Positions 1 to 7,803 of a DNA stretch of 64,000 nt are shown one piece after another. A program made the position numbers and the translations under genes. This DNA is from Pedobacter soli (GTDB lineage Bacteria > Bacteroidota > Bacteroidia > Sphingobacteriales > Sphingobacteriaceae). How positions within the stretch are numbered: position 1 is the stretch's first letter; each line of letters opens with the position of its first letter. Where the stretch lies: the NCBI RefSeq assembly GCF_900101435.1, contig NZ_FMZH01000004.1, positions 250,615 through 314,614 of the forward strand. Reading direction: 5' to 3'. The notes under the pieces are model-generated. The model had not been told where the DNA came from, did not search any database, and was given only the letters and a program-made list of their open reading frames with translations.

Positions 1-1
1 T

Positions 2-1402
2 TTAGATGTACGTCGCGAGGGTTGGTCTAACCGCTTATCTTACAATTATATGCAGCGTTATTTTCTGGATCTAACTGCTGCTTATGCCGGTTCAGAGAAT
101 TTTGCACCAGGTTCGCGTTATGGTTTCTTCCCCGCTGCATCGGCAGGTTGGATCATTTCCGACGAAGACTTTATGAAAGGTTCGACAAATTTTCTCGATT
201 TCTTAAAAATCAGGGGTTCTTACGGGCTGGTAGGTAACGATGCCATTGGCTCGGCTAGAAGGTTTGCTTACAACGATTTCTTTACCAGAAGTGCTGCAGG
301 TTATACCTTTGGTACGGGTTATACCGGTGTAAGCGGCTCGGGCCAGCTGGCTTTGGCTAACCCTTTCTTAACCTGGGAAAAAGCTTATAAAACCAGTGTA
401 GGTTTCGATGCTAAACTGTTTAAACAGGCGCTATCTATCAGTGCCGATTATTTTTACGAAGACCGCAAAGATTTAACCACTGCATCGCTGCTGCCAAGTT
501 TGTTGGGCCAGTCGTTAATTTATGTTAACGAGGGTGAGGCATCTTACAAAGGTTTCGAAACCGGTATCAATTTCAATAAAAAACTAGGTGGCGTAAACCT
601 GAACGTATTTGGTAACATCACTTACAATACCAGTAAAATATTGGCCATTAACGAAGGTGCCGGATTACCTGATTACCAAAAGCAGCTGGGGCATCCCATT
701 TCTAGTGTAATTTCTCCGGCAGCTACTGCCAATACAGCTGCGGGTTACGTGAGTATGATGCTCATTTCTGATGGTATTTTCCAGAATCAGGCGCAAATTG
801 ATGCATCGGCGAAGCAGATTTTATCTAAAGATGTTAAGCCTGGCGATATTAAATATGTAGATCAGAATGGTGACGGTGTAATTAACGATCTTGACCGCGT
901 AAGAACCGATTTCAATTTCGTTCCAAAAGCCTATTTCGGTTTTGGTGCTTCAGTCTCTTATGCCAATTTTGATGCTAACTTCCTGTTTCAGGGCACCAGC
1001 GGCCGCTCCATTACTATACAGCAACTCGTAAATGCAGGCAATACCAATAATGGCTTTTTAAACCAGTTCAGTGTAGATCGCTGGACACCGGATAATCCCG
1101 GAGCGCCTTATCCAAGATTGTTGTTAACCGATAGGGGTAACAATACCGCTGCTTCCGATTTCTGGATCAGATCAGGCGATTATATCCGCTTAAAAAATGT
1201 TGAAATTGGTTATTCCTTATCACCTTCATTTGTCAAAAAGTTAAAAATCAAACAGCTGCGTTTTTATGCCAGTGGCTTAAACCTGCTCACTTTCGATAAA
1301 CTGGGCGATTTGCCAATCGATCCTGAATTACCGGAGTCGGGTTACAATTCATCTTATCCATACATGAAAATATATTCGTTCGGTGTGAATTTGAAATTTT
1401 AA
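2..1402 (+). CDS. SusC/RagA TonB-dependent outer-membrane receptor, C-terminal part (5' end outside window)
   Basis: This is the last ~466 codons of a SusC-type receptor, which imports oligosaccharides across the outer membrane with TonB energy. The frame is open from base 2, so no start is visible. What remains is beta-barrel only; the plug and carboxypeptidase-like domains lie upstream of the window. Hallmarks are the RYGFFPAASAGW segment near residue 40, the late N-Q-x-S-V-D-R-W-T-P-D-N-P-x-A-P-Y-P-R block, and the terminal aromatic strand ending in F-G-V-N-L-K-F. SusD follows after 67 bp. The pair heads the polysaccharide locus that runs to 17336. Family assignment is firm; the substrate cannot be read from this fragment. 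Confidence 0.95.
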   Translation, partial: LDVRREGWSNRLSYNYMQRYFLDLTAAYAGSENFAPGSRYGFFPAASAGWIISDEDFMKGSTNFLDFLKIRGSYGLVGNDAIGSARRFAYNDFFTRSAAGYTFGTGYTGVSGSGQLALANPFLTWEKAYKTSVGFDAKLFKQALSISADYFYEDRKDLTTASLLPSLLGQSLIYVNEGEASYKGFETGINFNKKLGGVNLNVFGNITYNTSKILAINEGAGLPDYQKQLGHPISSVISPAATANTAAGYVSMMLISDGIFQNQAQIDASAKQILSKDVKPGDIKYVDQNGDGVINDLDRVRTDFNFVPKAYFGFGASVSYANFDANFLFQGTSGRSITIQQLVNAGNTNNGFLNQFSVDRWTPDNPGAPYPRLLLTDRGNNTAASDFWIRSGDYIRLKNVEIGYSLSPSFVKKLKIKQLRFYASGLNLLTFDKLGDLPIDPELPESGYNSSYPYMKIYSFGVNLKF

Positions 1403-1469
1403 CAGCTAAGACCGTGAAGCCGATCGGGATGCAAATTCTGGCAGGCTTCACCTTAAAAAACTAAAAGAG

Positions 1470-3188
1470 ATGAAAAAAAATATATTTTATTCAATCCTGA
1501 TTCTGGCCATAAGCTGCTCTGCAGGATGTAAAAAAAGCGGATTTCTTCAGGACGGCGAGTTTAGCGGGGGGAACGACATTACCCAGGCGCAGTTGTGGGC
1601 CAATCCGGATTATGCCCGTAATTTCCTGAACAATGTTTATGCATCACTTTCTGATCGCTATGACCTTGACGATGGCGCATTGCTGGCTTCAGCTTCTGAT
1701 GAGGCCGTAAATTCCAACCAAAACTCATCGGTTAACATTTTAAACAACGGCACCTGGAGCCCCGTTAAAACTTTTGATGATGTGTATTTTGCCATGTATT
1801 CGGGTATCCGCAAAGCCAATATGTTTCTCGAAAATATAGATGGAGCGGTAATTGTGCCTGCCGACGAAACTTTTCCGTTAAATAATGCGGCAAATCAGGG
1901 TTTGGCTCCGCAAATTGCCCGTTTAAAAGGTCAGGCATATTTCCTGCGCGCGTTTTTCCAGTTCGAACTGCTTAAACGTTATGGTAGTTTTGCCATTGTA
2001 ACGCGTACTTTAACAGTAACCGATGATCTGGATTTACCCAGAAATTCTTTTGATGATTGCGTAAAGCAAATTTCTTCTGATTGTGAGGAAGCCATTTTGC
2101 GTCTGCCTTTATCGCCAACCGAATGGAATACCCCTTTGCGTGGAAGAGCTACTCAAACCGCTGCAATGGCACTTAAAGCCCGTTTGTTGCTATACGCGGC
2201 TAGTCCGCAATATAACCCTGGTGGTGATGTGGCTAAATGGCAGGCTGCTGCAGATGCGGCAAAGCGGATTATCGATACCGGTAAGCATGGTATTTATACT
2301 TCTTATCCCAATATCTGGTTATGGAATAATGGTGCCTTTAATAATGAAACCATTTTTGCTACCGCAACCTTAAACACCAATACCATTGAGCAGAACAACG
2401 CACCAGTGAGTTACGATGCCGCTAATGGCCGTACTAACCCCACACAAGAGCTTGTTGATGCTTTTGAAATGAAAACTACCGGCAGAATGATTAGCGATGC
2501 TGCTTCCGGGTATTCGGCAACAGCACCTTATACCAACCGCGATCCGCGTTTAAACTTTGCCATCATGTACAATGGTTCTACTTTTAAAAGCAAACCCGTT
2601 GAGACCTTTGTTGGTGGTAAAGATGGTTTGGGTTTGAACGTAAATGCGACCAAAACCGGTTATTATATGCGTAAATACCTGAGCGAAAGTGCATCATGGG
2701 CCGGTAACAGTGCTACCGTACGTCGTCCGTGGATTTTCTTCCGCTATGCAGAAGTACTTTTAAATTACGCTGAAGCCTTAAACGAGGCGCAAGGTACCGG
2801 TGCATTAACGCAGATTTTAACAAGTTTAAATGCTATAAGAGCTAGAACTGGTGTGGCGATGCCTGCTTTGCAAACCACCAATCCAGCTGCAAACGGTTAT
2901 GTGGCACCAACCAAAGAAGAGTTGCGTAAACGCATCCGTAACGAGCGCAGGGTAGAGCTTTGTTTCGAAGAGCAACGTTTTTACGATGTGCGCAGGTGGA
3001 AAGAAGGTGAAATTACATTTAACAAAGCTGTTACAGGAATGCGGATTACCCAGGTAAGTCCGGGCACCTTTACCTATGCGCCTTTTACCGTAGAAAACAG
3101 GGTTTTTACTGCTAAAAACTACTTATATCCCATTTCTCAGAACGAATTAAATAAGGCACCAAAGCTGGGACAGAACCCCGGTTATTAA
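1470..3188 (+). CDS. SusD/RagB family outer-membrane glycan-binding lipoprotein
   Basis: A 572-residue SusD-like surface lipoprotein that forms the lid of the SusC channel and delivers oligosaccharides to it. The signal peptide ends at a lipobox S-A-G-C with the lipidated Cys at residue 20, followed by K-K. An N-terminal SusD-like domain is followed by the C-terminal RagB block, with family signatures W-I-F-F-R-Y-A-E-V-L-L-N-Y-A-E-A-L-N-E-A and R-N-E-R-R-V-E-L-C-F-E-E-Q-R-F-Y-D-V-R-R-W-K. The length is typical. It follows SusC directly and precedes a hairpin and the first glycoside hydrolase. The glycan it binds is inferred only from the enzymes downstream. Confidence 0.96.
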   Translation: MKKNIFYSILILAISCSAGCKKSGFLQDGEFSGGNDITQAQLWANPDYARNFLNNVYASLSDRYDLDDGALLASASDEAVNSNQNSSVNILNNGTWSPVKTFDDVYFAMYSGIRKANMFLENIDGAVIVPADETFPLNNAANQGLAPQIARLKGQAYFLRAFFQFELLKRYGSFAIVTRTLTVTDDLDLPRNSFDDCVKQISSDCEEAILRLPLSPTEWNTPLRGRATQTAAMALKARLLLYAASPQYNPGGDVAKWQAAADAAKRIIDTGKHGIYTSYPNIWLWNNGAFNNETIFATATLNTNTIEQNNAPVSYDAANGRTNPTQELVDAFEMKTTGRMISDAASGYSATAPYTNRDPRLNFAIMYNGSTFKSKPVETFVGGKDGLGLNVNATKTGYYMRKYLSESASWAGNSATVRRPWIFFRYAEVLLNYAEALNEAQGTGALTQILTSLNAIRARTGVAMPALQTTNPAANGYVAPTKEELRKRIRNERRVELCFEEQRFYDVRRWKEGEITFNKAVTGMRITQVSPGTFTYAPFTVENRVFTAKNYLYPISQNELNKAPKLGQNPGY

Positions 3189-3216
3189 AAAAAACCAGAT
3201 TTTGCTCAAATTTAGG

Positions 3217-3238
3217 CGGACGGTGGAAACACCGTCCG
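3217..3238 (+). terminator. GC-rich hairpin with GAAA loop after susD
   Basis: A perfect 9-bp stem (CGGACGGTG, 3217-3225; CACCGTCCG, 3230-3238) closed by a GAAA tetraloop lies in the 102-bp gap between susD and the GH2 gene. No strong T-run follows (TTAATTAATTG), so it is a weak terminator or, more likely, an mRNA-stabilising or processing hairpin. It could let SusC/SusD be made in excess over the enzymes. The stem is seen directly; the role is inferred. Confidence 0.6.
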
Positions 3239-3290
3239 TTAATTAATTGTTAGTTTTGGGATAATCAAATAATTAATAAAAACTTAAGTT

Positions 3291-5120
3291 ATGCTAAAAA
3301 GAACCTATAGCGTATTTATAATCTGCTTTTCGCTTCTTTCATCAATCAGTTACGGTCAGGTTACGGCTATACAAAATATTCAGGCACGTAAAATCCAGAG
3401 CCTGAATGGAAAATGGAACTACATTGTAGATCCTTATGAAAACGGTTATTACGATTACCGTCACGAACCATTCGATCAGTCTAAAACCGGAACCGGTGGC
3501 TATTTTGATGATAAAGTACAAAAAGATAAGTCAGAACTGATTGAGTATGATTTCGACCATTCGCCGCAAATGAATGTTCCCGGCGACTGGAATTCGCAAT
3601 CAGAAAAATTAGAACTTTACGAAGGCAATGTTTGGCTGCGCAAAAAGTTTGATGCAAAACCCGAAAAAGGAAAAAGATATTTTGTGTATTTCGGTGCGGT
3701 AAATTACGAGGCACACGTGTACCTGAACGGTAAGAAACTCGGTGTACATAAAGGTGGTTTTACACCTTTCCAGTTCGATGTTACCGGTAATTTAAAAGCA
3801 GGCGAAAATTCAATCGTGCTTAAGGTTGATAATATCCGCAAGCAAGATGAAATTCCGACGGTAAATACCGACTGGTGGAATTATGGCGGCATTACCCGCG
3901 ATGTTTTCCTGGCCGAATTTCCGGAACATTTCATCAGCGATTATAAACTTCAGCTGGTAAAAGGCAACAATAACCTGTTAAATTTCTCGGTAAAACTGGC
4001 CGATGCCACTTCGGGTCAGGAGGTTACTTTGTCTATTCCCGAACTTAAGTTAGAGAAAAAATATAAAACCGATAGTGAAGGTAAAATTACCGATGAATTT
4101 ACCTGGAACAACCTCAGTTTGTGGTCGCCCGAAAGCCCTAAGCTTTATGGCGTAAACATCAAAACCGATAAGGAAGACATTAACGATAAAATTGGTTTCA
4201 GAACCATTCAGGTAGATGGCGATAGCATTTTGTTAAATGGCAAATCGGTGTTTTTAAGAGGTATTTCATTGCACGATGAAAACCCGCTTTTGGCCGGCCG
4301 TTTACGCTCAGAAGGCGATATGCGCATGATGTTGCAGTGGGCAAAAGATATGAACTGTAACTATGTACGTTTGGCACATTATCCGCACAACGAAGAAATG
4401 ATCCGTTTGGCTGATGAGATGGGCTTGCTGGTTTGGGCAGAGGTTCCGGTTTACTGGACCATCAGCTGGACAAATCCCGCTACTTACGCCAATGCCAAAC
4501 AGCAGCTTACCGATTTAATTGTACGCGATAAAAACCGCGCCAGTGTAATCGTATGGTCGATAGGAAATGAAACTCCTTTAAGCAGTGCACGGTTAAGCTT
4601 TATGAGCAACCTGGCCGAAACTGCCCGCACGCTTGATGATACCCGTTTGGTTGCAGCGGCGTTAGAAGTACACCGTGACGGAAATAACATCATTTTAAAC
4701 GATCCACTCGGTGAGAAAATAGATTTGGTGAGCTTTAATGAGTATGCAGGCTGGTATTGGGGAGGCAATCCTTCCGAAATTACCAAATACAATTTCGATA
4801 TCAAGTACAAAAAACCAGTGGTTATTACAGAGTTTGGCGGCGATGCCTTAGGTGGTTTCCATGCCGATGAAAATACACGCTGGAGTGAAGAATACCAGGA
4901 AGCCTTATACAAAAACCAGATTACCCTGTTAAGTAAAATTGGTGCCTTACGCGGCATGACACCATGGATTTTAACCGATTTCCGATCGCCCAGAAGACAG
5001 CATCCTATTTACCAGAACTTCTGGAACCGCAAAGGTTTAATTAGCGAAACCGGCAAGAAAAAGAAAGCTTTTTACGTACTCAAAGATTTTTACGGCCAAA
5101 TGCAGGCCAAATACAAATAA
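3291..5120 (+). CDS. Glycoside hydrolase family 2, probable beta-glucuronidase (uronidase)
   Basis: A 609-residue secreted GH2 enzyme with a signal peptide of about 22 residues, then sugar-binding (about 35-210), immunoglobulin-like (about 215-305) and TIM-barrel domains. The acid/base is E427 in W-S-I-G-N-E-T and the nucleophile is E514 in V-I-T-E-F-G-G. Near the C-terminus, N579-R580-K581-G aligns with the N-x-K-G motif that in beta-glucuronidases (UidA, human GUSB) contacts the substrate carboxylate, and the length matches UidA (about 603). This points to release of non-reducing beta-uronic acid, fitting the GH88, lyase and uronate genes downstream. The GH10 gene starts 3 bp after the stop, so the two are co-transcribed. 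A beta-galactosidase role is the alternative. Confidence 0.88.
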   Translation: MLKRTYSVFIICFSLLSSISYGQVTAIQNIQARKIQSLNGKWNYIVDPYENGYYDYRHEPFDQSKTGTGGYFDDKVQKDKSELIEYDFDHSPQMNVPGDWNSQSEKLELYEGNVWLRKKFDAKPEKGKRYFVYFGAVNYEAHVYLNGKKLGVHKGGFTPFQFDVTGNLKAGENSIVLKVDNIRKQDEIPTVNTDWWNYGGITRDVFLAEFPEHFISDYKLQLVKGNNNLLNFSVKLADATSGQEVTLSIPELKLEKKYKTDSEGKITDEFTWNNLSLWSPESPKLYGVNIKTDKEDINDKIGFRTIQVDGDSILLNGKSVFLRGISLHDENPLLAGRLRSEGDMRMMLQWAKDMNCNYVRLAHYPHNEEMIRLADEMGLLVWAEVPVYWTISWTNPATYANAKQQLTDLIVRDKNRASVIVWSIGNETPLSSARLSFMSNLAETARTLDDTRLVAAALEVHRDGNNIILNDPLGEKIDLVSFNEYAGWYWGGNPSEITKYNFDIKYKKPVVITEFGGDALGGFHADENTRWSEEYQEALYKNQITLLSKIGALRGMTPWILTDFRSPRRQHPIYQNFWNRKGLISETGKKKKAFYVLKDFYGQMQAKYK

Positions 5121-5123
5121 ACA

Positions 5124-6197
5124 ATGAACAGATTTACGACAATTGGTTTTGCTACGAAATTGATGCTTTCGGCATCGTTGTTAACCATTTCTTGTGCCAA
5201 GAGTACCGCTATCGATACTCCAATAATAAAGGCAGAAGAAAGCTTGCAGAAAAATATGCCTTTTCCGATGGGAGCGGCCTTAAATGTAAGTTTGTTAAAG
5301 AGCAATTCCAGTTATCGTAATCTGATAATTAAAGAATTCAATAGCTTTACCGCCGAAAATGCAATGAAATTTGCTTCGGTACATCCTGCTAAAGATACCT
5401 ACACCTGGGCCGATGCCGATTATCTGGTCGATTTTGCCCTGGCCAATGGCAAACGTGTGCACGGGCATACCTTAAACTGGTACCAGTCGCTGCCAGATTG
5501 GGTTAAAAACTTTCAGGGAACCACAGCCGACTGGGAAAATTTATTGAAAACCCATATCCAGACTGTGGTTGGGCATTTCAAAGGTAAAGTCGCTTCGTGG
5601 GATGTGGTAAACGAAGCGGTTAACGAAGATGGCACCCTGCGCAGCACCATCTGGCTGGAGAAACTGGGCGCCGACTATATCAGCAGGGCATTTCAATACG
5701 CACATGAGGCAGATCCCAATGCCCTGCTTTTTTACAACGATTACGGGCATGAGTACAGTACTACCAAGCGTACCGCCATCATCAATCTGGTTAACGATTT
5801 AAAAAGTAAAGGCATCCCGATTGACGGGATTGGCCTGCAAATGCATACCAACATAACCCAAACCGATGCTAATTTAACTGCCGCAATTACAACCGCTGCG
5901 GCAACCGGACTAAAAGTCCATATTTCTGAAATTGATATCTCGCTTAATCCGGCCAATACACCAGGGGCAACTTATACTGATGCTTTAGCCGAACAACAGG
6001 CTGCCAAATATAAAACCATTGTTAAAGCTTATAATGTCATACCCAAAAATCAGCAGTTTGGCATTACGCAATGGAATGTTACCGATGGTGATAGCTGGAT
6101 TTTATCATTTTATAAACGTGCCGACTGGCCTTTACCATTCGATGCACAATACCAGCGTAAAGCAGCTTATCAGGGAATTTTAGACGGCGTTAAATAG
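5124..6197 (+). CDS. Glycoside hydrolase family 10 endo-1,4-beta-xylanase, lipoprotein
   Basis: A 357-residue GH10 enzyme that cleaves internal beta-1,4-xylosidic bonds in xylan or glucuronoxylan. The lipoprotein signal ends in L-L-T-I-S-C with Cys24. Family motifs run in order: S-F-T-A-E-N-A-M-K-F near 74-83, H-G-H-T-L-N-W near 113-119, the acid/base E164 in W-D-V-V-N-E-A-V, G-L-Q-M-H near 237-241, and the nucleophile E269 in H-I-S-E-I-D-I-S. It is a catalytic domain only, with no binding module. The lipid anchor suggests surface or periplasmic display. It is the one xylan-specific gene in the locus and the main argument for a glucuronoxylan target. Confidence 0.95.
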   Translation: MNRFTTIGFATKLMLSASLLTISCAKSTAIDTPIIKAEESLQKNMPFPMGAALNVSLLKSNSSYRNLIIKEFNSFTAENAMKFASVHPAKDTYTWADADYLVDFALANGKRVHGHTLNWYQSLPDWVKNFQGTTADWENLLKTHIQTVVGHFKGKVASWDVVNEAVNEDGTLRSTIWLEKLGADYISRAFQYAHEADPNALLFYNDYGHEYSTTKRTAIINLVNDLKSKGIPIDGIGLQMHTNITQTDANLTAAITTAAATGLKVHISEIDISLNPANTPGATYTDALAEQQAAKYKTIVKAYNVIPKNQQFGITQWNVTDGDSWILSFYKRADWPLPFDAQYQRKAAYQGILDGVK

Positions 6198-6209
6198 CAA
6201 AATATATCC

Positions 6210-6365
6210 ATGAAAAAACATCTTTCACTGGCCTTAATTTTAGGCCTTTCTGCCACCGCTGCAGTCGCGCAGGATGGTACAGCTGGTTGGTGGGCCACCA
6301 ACCATTGGAGCAACCGTCACCCTGAATTTATTTCAGGGTCTCTGGTTGAGAAAGAGTGGCTTTAG
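6210..6365 (+). pseudogene. Decayed secreted-protein gene: signal peptide fused to repeat sequence
   Basis: An ATG 12 bases after the GH10 stop opens a 51-codon frame. Its first 20 residues form a clean signal peptide (MKKHLSLALILGLSATAAVA, then Q-D). The rest is simply read-through of the palindromic repeat at 6283 and the REP-like element at 6315, ending at TAG. This looks like the 5' end of a former PUL enzyme gene whose body was lost and replaced by repeat DNA. No downstream remnant of a catalytic domain is recognisable up to 6615. Expression of a 51-residue peptide is possible but probably meaningless. Confidence 0.65.
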
Positions 6366-6544
6366 TTGAGAGGTGCTGAAATAAATCCGATAACTATCGG
6401 ATCAGCATGACGATATAGTTTAGAAGGACTAAATAGGATAAATGAAATACACCCTGCCTTCCGTGTTTCCGTGGCAAAAAAGTTAGCCACTTATGCGTGA
6501 AAAACAAGATGAGCCTAATCTGGTTGGTGAGCCACCAACCATTG
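6283..6544. repeat. Pair of 25-bp palindromic direct repeats flanking about 210 bp
   Basis: The 25-bp units at 6283-6307 and 6520-6544 are identical except for one base (G at 6293, A at 6530). The first contains the near-perfect palindrome GGTTGGTGGGCCACCAACC. Between them lie the REP-like element and AT-rich filler with stop codons. The arrangement may be a duplicated or target-site-like boundary of the inserted segment, or two copies of the same short palindrome family. Confidence 0.75.
6315..6412. repeat. REP/MITE-like inverted-repeat element
   Basis: The ends are CGTCACCCTGA (6315) and TCAGCATGACG (ending 6412), which are inverted with two mismatches. The left arm, CGTCAnnCTGAATTTATTTCAG, is matched by the reverse complement of the right arm once a 15-bp palindromic insertion (6387-6401, stem CCGATA/TATCGG) is removed. 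There is no coding capacity, so it would be mobilised in trans if at all. The structure is seen directly; classification as a REP-type element is inference. Confidence 0.7.
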
Positions 6545-6615
6545 AATAGAAATAATTTGCTTTGTGCAGATAGTGCCTTTGTGGTTAAATAAAAAAATAC
6601 TAATTCCTAAATAAC

Positions 6616-7791
6616 ATGAGCCAACTACCGCTCCGTATTTTATCGATCGATGTTTTAAGGGCCATCACCATGTTGCTGATGATCTTTGTAAACGACGTGG
6701 CTGGCGTGTCGCATATCCCCGAATGGATTAAACATACCGATGCCAATGTAGATGGATTGGGTTTTTCTGACCTGATTTTCCCTGCGTTTTTGTTCATTGT
6801 AGGGCTTTCACTGCCTTTTGCTTTGGCAAACAGAAAGAAAAAGGGCGATAACGTTTGGCAACTCATCGGCTACATTGCCTTAAGGTCGCTGGCGCTCATT
6901 GTGATGGGCTTTTTTCATGTTAATTTAGAAAATTACAATCAGGCATTGGCCTTATTACCATACCCGGTGTATACGCTTTTGGTTACGCTGGCTTTTTTTC
7001 TTATCTGGTTAGATTATGCCGGTGATATTTCGAGAGCAAAAAAATATAGCTTTATTGCTTTGGGGATTGTTTTATTGGCTGCCATGGCCTTGCTCTACAA
7101 AGGTGGTACTGCCGAAGATTCGCAGGGTTTAAAGCCACATTGGTGGGGTATTTTGGGCATTATTGGCTGGGCTTATCTCGTTTCGGCCCTGGTATTTTTA
7201 TTATGCCGTTCCAGTTTGCTGGCACTCATGGCTGCCTTTACGGTTTTTGCAGCCATTAATGTAAGTAGCCATTTGGGCTTGCTAAAGCTGCATATTCCAA
7301 TTGTTGGCGATGCTTCTTCCATTACATTAATGCTTGCAGGTGCTTTGCTCGCTACCTTATATACGAAAACCACAGGAGCGGGCAAATCAGCCGATTTTTG
7401 GTTTTTAACTGCCTTTTACGGCTTGCTGGCTTTTTGCTTCGGTATGTTTATCAGGCCTTATGCCGGTGGTATTTCTAAAATTTATGCCACGCCCGCCTGG
7501 GTATTTGTGTGTCTTGGCATCTCTATCCTGGTGTTCGAATTTTTGATTTTTCTGGTAGATGTGAAAGGTAAAAAAGATTGGTTTAAATGGATCAAGCCTG
7601 CCGGAACAAGTACTTTAACCTGTTACCTAATTCCATATCTGCTATATGCCCTGATGGGGATTGTGCATTTCCATTACCCACATTTCTTAAATACCGGTGT
7701 AGGTGGAATCCTCAGGTCGGTTTTCATTTCCTTTCTGGTAATTGGTATTGTGGCCTTTTTGGAAAAGAAAAAATTGCGTTTAAAAGTTTAA
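6616..7791 (+). CDS. DUF5009/heparan-alpha-glucosaminide N-acetyltransferase-like membrane protein
   Basis: A 391-residue polytopic inner-membrane protein with about ten hydrophobic segments. The N-terminus (R-I-L-S-I-D-V-L-R-A-I-T-M, then a conserved S-D-L-I-F-P-A-F-L-F-I-V-G-L-S) is the signature of the DUF5009/NagX/YeiB-like acyltransferase group, related to lysosomal HGSNAT, which moves acetyl from cytosolic acetyl-CoA onto glucosamine across the membrane. In PULs these genes commonly accompany uronic-acid or amino-sugar glycans. The next GH2 starts 12 bp downstream, so it is in the operon. Activity is unproven; it could act on a released sugar or on an envelope polymer. Confidence 0.82.
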   Translation: MSQLPLRILSIDVLRAITMLLMIFVNDVAGVSHIPEWIKHTDANVDGLGFSDLIFPAFLFIVGLSLPFALANRKKKGDNVWQLIGYIALRSLALIVMGFFHVNLENYNQALALLPYPVYTLLVTLAFFLIWLDYAGDISRAKKYSFIALGIVLLAAMALLYKGGTAEDSQGLKPHWWGILGIIGWAYLVSALVFLLCRSSLLALMAAFTVFAAINVSSHLGLLKLHIPIVGDASSITLMLAGALLATLYTKTTGAGKSADFWFLTAFYGLLAFCFGMFIRPYAGGISKIYATPAWVFVCLGISILVFEFLIFLVDVKGKKDWFKWIKPAGTSTLTCYLIPYLLYALMGIVHFHYPHFLNTGVGGILRSVFISFLVIGIVAFLEKKKLRLKV

Positions 7792-7803
7792 TTTTTAAAA
7801 TAG

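Noticed and set aside
4484-4957. 157-codon antisense frame inside the first GH2 gene
   Set aside because: Overlaps both catalytic glutamates of the GH2; no independent evidence.
6198-6615. Insertion sequence
   Set aside because: No transposase frame, and the element is under 100 bp; at most a non-autonomous repeat.
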